A DNA stretch of 64,000 bases from Adiantum capillus-veneris (lineage: Eukaryota; Streptophyta; Polypodiopsida; Polypodiales; Pteridaceae): assembly GCA_014529385.2 (NCBI GenBank), contig CM043942.1:21436991-21500990 (forward strand), in the 5' to 3' direction. The notes below the pieces were generated by a model that saw only the letters and a program-made list of their open reading frames with translations, made no database searches and was not told the origin of the DNA. Positions 1 to 11,059 of the stretch are shown piece after piece; position 1 is the stretch's first letter; each line of letters opens with the position of its first letter. The position numbers and the translations under genes are program-made.

Positions 1-510
1 TCTACCGGTGTTCGGTTCACATCTTTGTAGCTATGGTCTTTCAGGTTCACACGTGTAGTGGTTTCCATATTTCTCAGGTATATGTGATCGTAGCCCCAAT
101 CTTGGACCATTTTCAACTGTCTCATGAATGGTCTTCCCAATATGATATCATAGTTATTCTCCTTGCCAAAATCGACAATAGCAAAAGTATGTTCGTATTC
201 AATGCCGCAAGAAGTCACTACAACTTTCTCTAATAACCCCATAGGTTTCTCCATGTGTCCATCTGCTAATTGGAGTTTCAACCTAGTCTTCCTTATTGCT
301 GGTTTCCCCCATTTTTTCCAGATTTCTTTTGTAGCAATGGCTACCCCAGCTCCGCTGTCTAGTATTGCCATCGTGTTCACTCCTTGGAATTCAACTGGTA
401 AGGTTGTATTCCCCTCTTCACCTTCGCAATACTCTCCGACCTTGTTTAAGGGTACAGGCTTAGCGTTCTTTTGTGGTTGCTCAGCTCCTCTATGCTCTCT
501 TGCAATCTCG
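1..510 (-). pseudogene. Retropepsin-like aspartic protease of element 1 (cut by window edge)
   Basis: The minus strand reads through a protease segment with the active-site motif LDSGAGVAIAT (near 345-375), then KEIWKKWGKPA, a flap-like region, and near its end GRPFMRQLKMVQDWGYDHIYL. It is nearly the same as the protease part of the frame at 19344-20702. The frame differs from the preceding linker (523-1014), so a frameshift lies near 510-525. Retropepsins cut retroelement polyproteins and act as dimers with one Asp from each subunit; the D-S-G triad is present here. The reading frame is still open at base 1. Confidence 0.75.
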
Positions 511-522
511 ATGTTGGATCTT

Positions 523-1500
523 TTATCCCAATTTCTCCAAGCATTTTCCTACAGTGGTCCACATATGTGGTCTTAGCCTCAAAAGCTCAGCTAGAGTGAT
601 AGTGCATGTCACTGGTGTTGACAAAATCTCTATCAATCCTTGCGAGTCCATGACTTTTTCTGATGAGATTTTTCGTGAGGGAAGTGCTCTAATCTCGGAT
701 TTTGCTTCATACTCTCCTAAGTATGAAGGTAAGGTTTTCAGTGAATGAGGTTTGCTCTCCATTGTTCTAACAGAGCCCCCATCTCCCCAGTAAGATTGCA
801 GATCCAAGTCCACTTGAGATCCTGCCTCAAATTCCACTATGGGAGGATTCCTGATGTCCTTTTCCCAATTTGTCTGATTAGCTTGGCAACTTAGCTCGTT
901 TGCAAAGTTTGCCTCTCTCACTTGTTTCCAAAATTCATTGTAATCCTCATCTTTTCCGTAAATCCTCTGTATGACTGGATGAAAACTCTCTATCTCCTGA
1001 TCGGTTGTGTTCAATACTATGCGGTCATCCTTTGTGTATTTTCAGGCTTTTGTGCACTGGGAGTCTTTTCAGCTACCCGTGAAACGATAGTCTCTTGCTG
1101 AATTGGGTTTTCCTTTCCACAATTCATTGTTTCTTTTGGTGGTTCTAATAAGGCTTGTGCAGTCTCGATCATTCTCTGGCACATTTCAAGTCTCTGCTTT
1201 TCCAATTCCGCGTTTGGGTATGTCATCCACCTCTGTTCTTGTGTTTGGTTGTTCTTTAACCTAGCTTCGTAAGCTCTCATCAGTGCGTCCAATGGTTCGT
1301 GTACTTTGTCGACTAGCACTGATCCCCCTGAGCTTAAGCTCGTTGTTTCTTTGATACTCTTTTGTTTCGTTCTTTCCGGGCTCATCTCTCGTTTCCCGTT
1401 TTGACTCTCAAGTTTTTCTAATCTATCTTTAGTTTGCTTTAGTTCCTCAGCTAGAATAGCGTCTTCACGTTCTTTCTCAACTTCATGCGTGCTTTTCTAG
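523..1500 (-). pseudogene. Gag-protease linker of element 1, frameshifted
   Basis: There are two overlapping pieces in different frames. The upstream piece (about 1500 to 1017) starts with a charged, probably coiled-coil stretch (EVEKEREDAILAEELKQTK), then SSGGSVLVDKVHE and a segment like RWMTYPNAELEKQRLEMC. The downstream piece (1014 to 523) has TLPSYLGEYEAKSE and ends AELLRLRPHMWTTVGKCLEK. Both align with the 452-residue frame at 19344-20702, in which these regions are fused. The frameshift between the pieces lies close to 1017-1060. No enzymatic motif is seen. The reading frame is open across the place where the second element has a TAG (20703-20705). Confidence 0.7.
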
Positions 1501-2062
1501 CTTTCCATGTGTTTTTCTGACTCCGCGGTCCTGGACTAACCATTTCAGTCGCTAACTTTCCATTCTCAGGTTCTCTAGTGGTTTTCTTAGCTTGAGCTCT
1601 AGTAACAACTTGCGTTGGTATCAGAGTTTCATTTTCAGACCCACTGCTGGTAGGAATAGTTTCTAGCATATTCAATGTCGTCTTTTGCACTTTGTTTGGA
1701 TTCTTTGAACAATCCTCAATGAAGTGAGTAACCCCACACTCAGTGCAATAAGCGTTAATTCTAATGATTTCCGTATGTGGGCAAACATTCATCAGATGGT
1801 CACCTCCACACTTGTAACAGGGTCCTAGTGCTGGTCTTGGTCCCATTTGATTCGTCCTTTGTGGATAGGATGGTCTTTGTCCTGTTAACCCTCCATGAGC
1901 TATGAACATCAATGTTCTTGCGTCCAAATTGTATCTCTCTTCATCAGAAGCACTTGTAATGTTGGTATTCCAACATTCCCAATCATGCCCCATGGTTCTG
2001 GTTGTTTGGGTTCTTCTGGTGGGTAATACACAGTTGGAGACATGTGTGCACCAATTCTTCAT
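1451..2062 (-). pseudogene. gag: Gag nucleocapsid part of element 1 with two Cys-His knuckles
   Basis: This frame has two short zinc-knuckle-like motifs: CYKCGGDHLMNVC and, 17 residues later, CTECGVTHFIEDC. Both have the spacing C-x2-C-x3-H-x4-C, one residue shorter than the usual CX2CX4HX4C of retroelement nucleocapsids. They are followed by the conserved VVTRAQAKK and by a basic tail (TWKARKARMKLRKN). Knuckles of this kind bind the element's RNA. The frame overlaps the end of the capsid part (1983-3500) in another frame, so a frameshift at about 2000-2060 separates two regions that are continuous in the 721-residue Gag at 20703-22868. Confidence 0.75.
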
Positions 2063-3500
2063 AATAGGCTTGAACAGGCACTAAGGCTTGTTCTTCCTGA
2101 TTCTCTAAGGTTGGTGCATATCTAATGCCCACTGGTCTTGCTCCTGGTAAAGGTGGTTGTTGTCCCAATACCGGTTGCGGTCTTTCTATCCCCATAGGTC
2201 CTGGTACATTTCCCGTTGGGTATCGAGGTACTGGATGTATCTGAGGTGGTGCTAATTGAGCAGGAGGTGCATACTGGCGCTCCCTTACATACCCTTTGTT
2301 GTAATAACACTCCTCTGTTGGATGATTTGTCCATTTTTGTTCAATAGCACACCATTTCAGTGTTTTTGGCAATGGTTTTTGGTATGGTGCCATCCTTTTT
2401 AGAGCATCTTCTATCATTTGCTCTACATTTGGCATGGTTGTTGTTTGAACATTCTTTTTAGTGGTAGTCTCGCTCGCTACGGAGGAGGAGCTACTGGATG
2501 CAAAATCTGTATCCGCTGACACCTCTCCATAAACCGTACAGTTATCCACTAAGTACAATGCCTCTCTCGTTACTTGCTCGAAACTTGTACAAGCTTTCAA
2601 GTGCAAGTCCTTCTTGAGAGTGTCGTTCCTCAGTCCCTCAATAAAGAGAACAGATAGTCTGTCATCTTGTGGTCGTTCACGTACTGGACATCTCTCAATG
2701 TATTGTTTGAAGCGAAGTGAAGCTTCCTTCACTTTTTCGTGTTCTCTCTGTTTAAAAGCATATATTTGTGAGACCGTATTGTGCTTAATCCCTCGTTTTG
2801 AGAATTCCTCAGCAAACTCTCTTAGCAAATGGTCAATGTCATGGAATCCCCCTATGTTCATTGGTTGAAACCATGTCAATGCAGTACCTTCTAGAGTAAG
2901 ACCAAATCCCTCGTATTGTGTATGGAAATTTGTTATCTGCTCAGCTCTTAAGACTTGCTTAAAGAGTGACACATGTGCATACGGATCTCCTGAACCACCA
3001 TACTTCTTTGGCATACACTTGGCTACTTGAGATGGTCTCATACGTCTATGATCTGCTACCAATCTCATTGCTCCTGTGTCTCGGCTAAAGCTTTCTCTAG
3101 CATCATGGACTTCATGGGTTACCCTTGTCGGTTCCCCTGCCCTGAATCTACTACTAGGAGGTAAATGTGATGGTTCCGCTTCGAACCTTGGACCTGGAGT
3201 GGTATACGTGGGGATTGGAACTGCACTACCTCGATTCGTATCCATTGACTCTCTGGAATGTAATGATCCCATTGGTCCGGGCTTCGAGTACTGAGGTTGA
3301 CTGAAAGAGTCAGCAGCCTGGGTTCTTTGTCCTCCTGTCGTCATTGGGTTTTGCCCTCCATTTGTTGGTACTGGTCTTTGTGAGCTAGAAGTAACATAAT
3401 ACTGATGTAGTGGTCCCCCAAAGTATGTATATCCTTCTAATTCTTTCTTTCCCATTGTTGAGTATTGCCTGCCATACTTGTCGTAAGCGGCAATTTTCAC
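1983..3500 (-). pseudogene. gag: Gag capsid region of element 1
   Basis: This 505-residue frame holds the retrotransposon Gag (capsid-like) domain. It runs from about residue 160 (RRMRPSQVAKCMPKKYGGSGDP) through FGLTLEGTALTWFQ, HLLREFAEEFSKRG, ASLRFKQYIERCP and VLFIEGLRNDTLKKDLH to about residue 315. Upstream is a Pro/Gln-rich spacer; downstream is a Ser-rich stretch and CAIEQKWTNHPTEECYYNKG, which matches the same place in the second element's Gag. The start ATG overlaps the stop of the frame before it by four bases, and the second element shows that both belong to one protein, so this is a frameshift and not a start. Gag would form the virus-like particle in the cytoplasm. Confidence 0.8.
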
Positions 3501-3892
3501 TTCCGATCCCTCTGTGTAGGTAAAGACATAAAGTCTTTTTTGTCTGTCAACTCTCCAGTGTAGGGTTCTTCACATCTATAATAGAGATCTTGCTCCCCAT
3601 TATTATATTTGTATAGCCCCACATAGATGTTATCAGTGTTGATCCTTGTAGTTTCATTCTCTCTTCTTAACCTCGCATTAGGGAAGTTCATTATTGGTGC
3701 TTTCTCCTCGAGTTCTTCATCTATTTTGGCTTTGGTGCCCATCAATCCCCACTTGTCCACAATGTTAGGGTTTAGGACTACCAAGTACATGGTACCCTCG
3801 TCATCTAGATATCTATCTCCGCTATAGCTCACAGGCACTAAGTCCTTGAACTCACTAGGTCTATCTTCTATCTTTACACAATAGCGGTCCAT
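3497..3892 (-). pseudogene. gag: Gag N-terminal segment of element 1
   Basis: A 131-residue frame begins MDRYCVKIEDRPSEF and contains a segment (YKYNNGEQDLYYRCEEPYTGELTD) that aligns with the N-terminus of the Gag at 20703-22868 (YRYIDDNEVNIYRCSDPYLEEITD). The second element's Gag runs from this region straight into the capsid domain, so the stop here reflects an indel near 3500. No known domain is recognised in this N-terminal extension, which is shared by both elements and so is probably a family trait. Confidence 0.65.
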
Positions 3893-4359
3893 TCCATCTT
3901 GTAGATCTTGGCACCTTGCTCATTGTCGTACTGATATTTTATGAACAATAGCTTCATTGTGGCGGAAGGTTTGATGATCCTGCTGCCATATTTTCTCTGT
4001 TGTTCCTGTTCGAGTGTTCGGTGAAAATCTCGTAAGATCTCTCCGAAGAAGTATCAGAAACACTTCCTTCAAAGATCGGCTCTAATGGTTGCACCCAACT
4101 TGGTTTACACTTCCCTCGGTTGATATGACACTTGCTGGTTCCCTTGTTTTGGTTGATTATTCCGAGAATTCCTGCCCGATCTCAAATTCATCAATTCCCC
4201 TAAAGGACTGTAACTTTTCCGTCTCGGCAATTTGTTTTCCTCAAGTTTTTGTGGTCAGAATTGATCCAAACTGATTGATACTTGGTCAATTGTTTAATCT
4301 TGTCAGTTGGACAACTTCTGTTTCATCAAGTGAGAATTTTGTCGCAGTTATGCTGAAAA

Positions 4360-5076
4360 AGACATTATACGCGTATGATGTCTTTTTTCACAGATTTTGA
4401 CTATTTTGGTTATGCTCACTCTCAGTGGCCCCTTTATGCTCTGTTCACTCACAAAATTCAGTTTGAACTCTGTTTGAGCAAGTTATGGCTAATTTAGGCT
4501 TTTCTTGGCAATTTTCGCTTTTGACTTGTTTTTTTGGTCAATTGTGATCCAAATGGGATGAAACTTGAAATATAACCTCTAGACAGCTATTACAATGGAT
4601 CTGTGTTAGCAAAGTATCAAAATATCCAAAATTAGGTCAAAGACATCATACGCGTATGATGTCTTTTTCATCAATTTGGGTCCAAACTTGATATTTATGC
4701 TTCCTACAGTGCCTGTAACAATCTTGTCAGGTCAGATATCAAAAATAAGCAGTGGATGTGCAAAAGACATTATACGCGTATGATGTCTTTTGTCCCAGAT
4801 TTTGACTATTTTTGGTTTTAAGCCTTCTCCAATGTTTATAATTGAGTTTCAAGTGTTTTTGTCAGGTTTGAATGTAAAAACAAGATTTGAATCCAAAATT
4901 TCCTATTCTTTGCGTTTCTTGGACTCCGACTTGTCTTTTTGGGTTTCTTTGAGTGTTAATGCTCTTGTTTTAAGTTGATCTTAGGGTAAAACCCCCCTTC
5001 TAAACACTCTGGCAATGTCAAATTTTCAATTTTAGTCTCTGTTTAGGTCCTAAGACATCATACGCGTATGATGTCT
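4360..5076. repeat. Four 24-bp ACGCGT-centred palindromes in the leader of element 1
   Basis: Copies lie at 4360-4383, 4641-4664, 4765-4788 and 5053-5076. Each reads AGACATCATACG followed by its reverse complement; copies 1 and 3 have one C-to-T change in the left arm. Centre-to-centre steps are 281, 124 and 288 bases. They lie between the primer site and gag, in the untranslated leader of a minus-strand transcript. The rest of 3893-5596 has no gene that I can support. Confidence 0.9.
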
Positions 5077-5596
5077 AAAGTTGCAGATTTCCAGTTTTTC
5101 AGCACAGAACTCTTTCCAATAGCTCTTTTAAGTGCTCAGCAACAATCAGTTACACAGAAAATTTTTCTGAACTTTGTTTATTGCATATTTCACTACCAAA
5201 GCGACTTTTTCAGTGATCTAACATGCAATCAAACACATCAAGCAAATAGAACACCAATTGATAGCTCTAGATCAGGATCAAATCAGGCCCTACCTAAGCT
5301 ACTTCTAATCATAAAATGGATTTTTTGCAATTGAAAATATAAAGAGATTTACTACCACACAAGGAGTAGCAAATGCTTTTTATGTCAACAACCACTTAAA
5401 CCCATCAAAAACAATCTAATCTAAGCTAAACTAAAAATACTGTCAACACGGAAGACCCAGGAATACCCCACTTCCTAGTATCTCTCGAGACCTTCGGAGT
5501 CCACCACTCCTAGATCTTTTCTAACTAAAGTATACAAAGTAGTTTATACGACTCACCTCGTAGGATTAGTCTAAGGTCACCTACTTAGGGCTCTCG

Positions 5597-5613
5597 TCCC
5601 CACAGCGGCGCCA
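5597..5613 (-). promoter_or_regulatory. Primer binding site of element 1
   Basis: The minus strand reads TGGCGCCGCTGTGGGGA starting two bases inside the LTR edge at 5616. This resembles the TGGCGCCGTTGCCGGGGA sites of plant gypsy-type elements, which pair with the 3' end of tRNA-Asp. It has two changes from that form. The assignment of the tRNA is from memory of the site type. Confidence 0.6.
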
Positions 5614-5615
5614 AA

Positions 5616-6380
5616 TGTTAAGGCGGTTACGCCGCTAGCGGAAGCTAAATAGCGAGAACTCAACCAACAACAGAATTTGTCAGACGAGGACGGAGCTTGA
5701 CCCGCAGGCGCATGGAAACAACTAGGTGGGTGTCAAATCACCTACTCGACCTTCTAATGACAATCACTACTAAGGAAATCAAATCTAAGTTCTAAAATAC
5801 GCAAGTGACTGAAATCCGTACTACGAACGAATGCTATACGAAACAGGATCTAGAATCATTGAATCGATCTCAAACTCAAGGGGAAGTCTATACACTAGGT
5901 AAGAACAACACCCTAAAGACTTGAACTGCAAAATCAACCTATAACCACTCCGTGCGGTAAACGCGTATGAAGACAGGCCGAAAAATACAGGTGACCGAAA
6001 CTTGACCCCGATGGTACTAATGTGTAGCTCTACTCGTTGTGGTTCTATAGATATGCTGCACGCTCTATTCCGACACACGAGTTGGAAGAAAACTCACCAC
6101 CGAAGCTCGTAGGAACTTACCACACATAGAAGCCGATAGCGCGCACTCTTGGTATCTGTGCGTAGCTCTCACCGTTGCTAACACAATGGCGGTGTCGCTT
6201 CTCCAATGGCGGCCCCGTAGCTCGCGTAGCAAGAAGATAAGACTCTCTCTCTCTCTCAGACACAGTCACGGCGCTCAAAAACTCACTTTGATTAATAATT
6301 GAATCTCCTTAGGTTACAAAACTTTGGCTTATATACCTCAGCCTTGGAGGTGAGAACATCTCTAATTATTTACATCAACA
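5616..6380 (-). repeat. 5' LTR of element 1 (outer end uncertain)
   Basis: The inner edge is fixed by the primer site; on the plus strand the LTR begins TGTTAAGGCGG. It resembles the LTR at 25284-26239 in layout: an ACGCGTATGA half-site (5961-5975), a GCGTAGCTC-type stretch, a (CT)n run (6243-6258) and a TATATAAGCC box on the minus strand near 6328-6336. I placed the outer end at CATCAACA (6380) because the inner end is TGTT; the second LTR is not available to confirm it. Confidence 0.5.
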
Positions 6381-8750
6381 GTGAATTACTTCGTTACAAC
6401 TGGATTATCAAATGATTACAAGCTGGAAACTCAATTGAGTCCCGTTACTTAATGAATGGCTCAAATCAAAATTAATGTCGGAAAGACATTTATTACAATC
6501 AATGGTTACAAAATGATGGGTGTGAGCAAAAATGTGGGTGTGATCCTCTGCTGGCTCAACTCTATTAGGCATACATAAAACCTTGCAATAAAGGACATTC
6601 TTAACTAAAAAGCAATTTTCTACACAGTCAGATTTTCTTATCATCGACTATCAAGAAACAAGAAGAAGCAAAACCCCAAATCCTTTTGAACACATCAAAA
6701 AAAAGGACAAGCTTGACTATAAAAAACAAAAATTGAAGAATATAGAGTCACTAGCAGGAGGTACTGCAACAAAAAAATTAAAGCATGGAATTTTTTTTTT
6801 CAAATTGATATCTGTTTTGCAATTTGGTATCCTTGGGTGATATCTCTTTCCTTTGTTACTCAGCTTAGTTTCAACCAAATTGCTCAAAAAACAACATAAT
6901 TGATCACAATCATTTGTGAAGTGATTCCACCTATTCTTGAAGAAACCTATTAATGAAAAAGATTCAATTACTAGCAGAAATGTATCAATTATTTTTGCAA
7001 AGTTCCGACTTGGACAAAGATAATTCAACACTTTGGACAAAATAATCAGTAGGGCAAGCTATCAAAAGCTATTCCAGCTCATCAACAAAACATAAAAGTC
7101 AAAGTAAGATTACGCATCTCGCACGTGTCATGCTAACTTGCCGATACACCTATTTGAAGCCACCAAATGGCTCCAAGCTTAACCTTAATCCTAAAATCTA
7201 TTGGTGGAAATTAGCATGAACATTATGCATTCATTAGAAAATTCCTAATAAATTCTAGAGTGCTTGTGAGAGACAACAAAAACATAACACCTATATAGAT
7301 AGCATCGACAATACTTTCAAAAGAAAAGCAATTAAGCTATTACAACATTTGAGGACCGATTATTGCATCCGGTCCCCCCTCCTAAAGCTTTGTATTATGA
7401 TTTTCTCCCATCAAGAAGACATATACAATCAATTCTTTGTTTTCCTTCAAGACTACTATGCCATGAATGGAAGCTTCATACAACCAAGCAAAAAACACTT
7501 AATCAAACACAAGCTAGAATATCCCGATCTCAGACCCAAAACCTCACACACCTTCAAATGTGAAGCTAGCAGTTCTGAATTAGATTGAAAAAAAAGTATC
7601 TTACGAGAAAGAATACTCTCCTCACATATCACACTCATATAGCATAGCTTAGCTTAGTAATTAGCTGTAAGAAGATGAGCATGCATTGAAGCTTATAGGA
7701 GATAGCCTCATTAAAGCTTGGAGAGATAAGTGTTTTTCCCTTCACACATTCAATGAGAGTGGTGAGTGAAAGCCAAGCAAATCAGCCCCCCTCTCTCTTG
7801 GGCGACCTAGCTGGAATTAGCTGCTTTTTCCTCATGGACCAAGCAAAAATCAGCCCCCTCTCCTCTTGGGCGAGCCCTAGCTGCTAAGTTAGGCTGGCTT
7901 TTTCCTCATTGGACCTCCCCAGGTCAAGCCAATAGATTAAGCAGCATAAGTGATAGCCTTCTGACATGTGTCCCCCTTTCCCCTTTTGTGAGAGCTTTAG
8001 ATAATTAAATAATTAAACTAAACTCTCATTGGACCCCTTTGCCTCCTGGCCAATAGGAATCAGGCAAGCCATGGGGCTTCTGAATGCTCATTGGACCCCT
8101 TGGGAGACTGCCCATAGTCTTCTAGGACACTTAATTCTTATTGGTTTCTTTTATTAAATGTTTTTTAAATAATTAAACTAGATTTACTCTAGCTTATTCT
8201 CATTGGTTCCACTTCAAGGTCTTCCAATAGGAATTGGGCACACCTTGTGGGCATCTGGCCTAAAAGCTGACATGTGTCCCTCATTCCCTTTGTGTAAAGG
8301 GAGCATGTGTGTGTGTGTGCTGGTTTTCTCTCTCTCATCCCCCTAGCTTTGGGGCTCGCCCCCTCCCATGTAGGGATGCAGAAAGACTTTTGGGTACACA
8401 CAAAGCTCCAATTTTCCCTAAGGTTAACCTTTGGACACAACCTTTGAATTTTGGAACCTTAGCATTTTGGAAGTCTTAATGGGCTGAACCTTAGGGTCTT
8501 TTTTAGTAGCCCGTTGTTTCACATGGCTCTTTTGCAGATGGCCCCCCCTTTGGATCCCTATTTTCCCTCCTTTGGATCCCTACTGTGGCCGGTCTGCTAA
8601 CTTAACCAATATTCTAAGCTTTTTCTCCCTTGGCACTTCCCCACATTAAATGATCAGTTTAATATGAGAAAATCATTTAGGAGAATTAGATATTGATTAT
8701 TATGACACAAGCACACAGCTAGATTAATCTAGCAATCTGAGAGAGAAAGG
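6381..8750. other. No gene; AT-rich then CCAAT/ATTGG-rich stretch
   Basis: I see no supportable coding sequence. 7760-7920 contains a diverged tandem duplication (CAAATCAGCCCCC, CTCTTGGGCGA and TTTTTCCTCAT recur about 75 bases apart). Between 7830 and 8240 the words CTCATTGGACC and CCAATAGGAAT recur many times. Confidence 0.5.
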
Positions 8751-8935
8751 GTGTGTCACTCACCTCTCCTATGCTCGCCTTCGTGGAGTATTCCTTGCCA
8801 TGAAGAAGAAGGAGCTACCGATGTGCCGCGCTCAACCGCTTCGCCCGTTGTCATGCCGCCGTCGCATGCTCAATCGCACACACAGCCTCTCCCTCTCTCT
8901 CTCTCTCTCTCCTTCTCTCTCTCTCTCTCATCCCC
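8751..8935 (+). repeat. Dispersed repeat copy 1, ending in (CT)n
   Basis: This starts GTGTGTCACTCACC and contains blocks also present at 10815-10942: ATGAAGAAGAAGGAGC versus CGCGAAGAAGAGGGAGC, GTGCCGCGCTCAA versus TGCCGTGCTCAA, then CATGCCGCC and a (CT)n tract. Two copies in the same order and orientation suggest an interspersed repeat with a microsatellite tail. The translated Leu-Ser runs are not genes. Confidence 0.45.
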
Positions 8936-9168
8936 TTTCCCCTAGCCACCTCCCTTACCTTCTCACTAGGTAAGAGGCCATTAAGAGGTGTAAGGCTACC
9001 TTGTCCCCCTACATTTTTGAGGATATAGAGTGTGTCTACCACCCTCTTCCTATTGGCTGGCCTCTAATTAACCTTAATCCCAAAGGCCCCCTAGAGGGTT
9101 CATATTTTTCCTAATGCTTTATGGTCATTGGCTCATATCGCGATTCTTGCGAGCTAGTAGACTTAGGC

Positions 9169-10354
9169 TCAACAGACACTCTTTCTCCTTGAATCACTAA
9201 ATTGTCCTCTAGTTGGAGTGGTGACTGCTTCCCAAGTGGTGATACCTCTAATGACTAGGCCATTGTAGATATCCTCATGTCGTAGTCCCCTAATGAATCT
9301 ATTGAGAAATTGGTAATTATTGAAGCGCTCATTTGGATTACAACGAGAATTCAAATGCTTCAAGGGACTAATAAAGTCTCTCGTGGACTCCCCTTCCTCT
9401 CATTGGGCTTTTTGGAGCTGAAAGGCTACACCCCAAAGAACTCCCTCTCGTATGTACTCCTTCAAGGACAGTCTCCTAAGAGTAGGGTAAATTGTTTTCT
9501 CTTCCACCCCTAGGGTCCTATACCAACAATCCCCAGCCTTCCCACTCAAGGTCAGGCTTAAAGAATTACTCTTATGTAGCTCATTGTGTTCTCCTAGGGA
9601 ATTGCATATTTGTTCAACCTTACTGTCTCCACTAAATTCTTGTGTGAGCTTGGCTATTTGCACTACCTTACTTCTAGGCTCTCCATCAGGCGTGCTACAC
9701 ATATTTTCAGCAATAGATCGATCGATAGCTTGAGCAAATGTTGCCAAGTCACCCAAGTGAGTAGGTATAGTGGGGACATGCGCTCTTGGGACTGCATGTG
9801 GAATGAGGGTTGGCATTGAGTTAGGTATACGGGTGATCCTCAAATCCCAAGTGGGTACGGTGTTGTGCCATGTGGTGGCCCAAAGTTCATATGTGTGGCC
9901 CTGGGCATAGCAGACGTGGGGTGTGACATGCTAATGCTAGTTGGTATGGTCTCATTGAAAGAAGGGCTTGGCTTTTGTGGTTGTGGAGCATAAGTTGTTG
10001 AAACAATGGGAGGGGTAGGAGCTATAGGAGCACGAGGGCCATATGTGCATATGATTGATACACACTTGTAGGTACTGTTATAGGCATTATGCCACCATGT
10101 AGCGGTGCTTTACTAATAAATGAGGTACATGGCGTGGTTTTTGTCATACAGATCATTGGGATAGGCATGGTAGCCGTGGTGTCATCAAGAGAAAGATGAG
10201 CTAAACTTGGAAAGGTAAAGCTATCGTTTGTGGGCTCAGATTGTACTAAGACCCCTGGCAGAACAACATATGGAGGATCCATCGGGCTTACCAAGGGAGT
10301 CTCCATTTGTGATAAAGTTGGTTGCTTAGCCTTCCCTGTATCCAAGAATCTCAT
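9169..10354 (-). pseudogene. gag: Decayed retrotransposon gag
   Basis: Read on the minus strand, 10354-10022, 9843-9400 and 9363-9169 together give a Gag-like protein. It has a Pro/Thr-rich N-terminal part, then TQEFSGDSKVEQICNSLGEH, LTLSGKAGDCWYRTLG, LSLKEYIREG, a short gap, GESTRDFISPLKHLN and YQFLNRFIRGLRHEDIYNGL. The pattern of target word, Trp, qGES and F..GL is that of plant Ty3/gypsy capsid domains. It is not close to the Gag of the two large elements in this window. An in-frame TGA at 9400-9402 (AQ*EEGES) splits the domain, and the N-terminal piece is in another frame. No LTRs are recognised around it. Confidence 0.6.
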
Positions 10355-10737
10355 GAGACCCGTTGACGGAATGTGGATCTCTTTGTTTTTCCTCTCCAGC
10401 TCAATAACCCTATGGATGACATCACAAACTCATTTTTATTGCTCCTCTAGGCTAGTAGCATTCAATGTGGATTGTAGGACATCTAACCAACCCACATGAT
10501 AGCTGTGACCTGTATATAGGTCGATTAAAGTCTCTGTTTGTAGTTCATACTCATTTAGAAACGCTCCATCTAGGATTGAGGTGTTAGGGGTGTCCAATGA
10601 ACTAGATGCAATGTGGCTCTCTATGGTTTGATCCTTAGTGGTTGCTAATTCAGGAGTACTCGATTGCTAGAGTAGCATGGATGTTGACATAGGGGCCTTC
10701 GCCTTTAGCTCTCTCCGTTGCTCTACCTTGCGTACAA

Positions 10738-10740
<3 letters not shown>

Positions 10741-10809
<69 letters not shown>
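10741..10809. repeat. (CT)n microsatellite
   Basis: About 34 perfect CT units. It directly precedes the second copy of the dispersed repeat at 10813. Open frames across it (poly Leu-Ser or Arg-Glu) are artefacts. Confidence 0.95.
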
Positions 10810-10812
<3 letters not shown>

Positions 10813-10970
10813 GGTGTGTCACTCACCGGTTGATGCTTGCCGTCATGAAGGATTCCGTGCCGCGAAGAAGAGGGAGCCACTACTGCCGTGCTCAATCCCC
10901 TTGCCGCCGCAATGCCCTCTCTCTCTCTCTCTCTCTCTCTCAAGCATACACACACACACACACACATTGG
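10813..10970 (+). repeat. Dispersed repeat copy 2, ending in (CT)n and (AC)n
   Basis: Second copy of the repeat at 8751. It begins GTGTGTCACTCACC, then TTGCCGTCATGAAGGATTCC and GCCGCGAAGAAGAGGGAGC, ending in (CT)12 at 10919-10942 and (AC)n at 10950-10969. Confidence 0.45.
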
Positions 10971-11059
10971 TGAGCACATGTTGGAGAAGAAGGTAGAGGT
11001 AGAGCAAGAGCACTTCTTTACCATGCACTTCAAGAATGAGGATTCAGGTCAAAATGGAC

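Larger units (their letters stand above)
1..6380 (-). mobile_element. LTR retroelement 1 (gag-protease type), 3' part beyond the window
   Basis: This element reads right to left. In transcription order it has a 5' LTR (about 6380 to 5616), a primer site directly after the LTR, a 1.7-kb leader with four palindromes, a broken gag, a linker and an aspartic protease that runs off the left edge. It is colinear with the complete element at 15270-26239: gag, linker and protease align over their whole length, and both have the same primer-site type and palindrome-bearing leader. The frame is broken at about 3500, 2050, 1490, 1030 and 515, so this copy is dead. Whether it lacks polymerase, as its relative does, cannot be seen because the 3' half is outside the window. 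The outer LTR end is uncertain. Confidence 0.85.
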
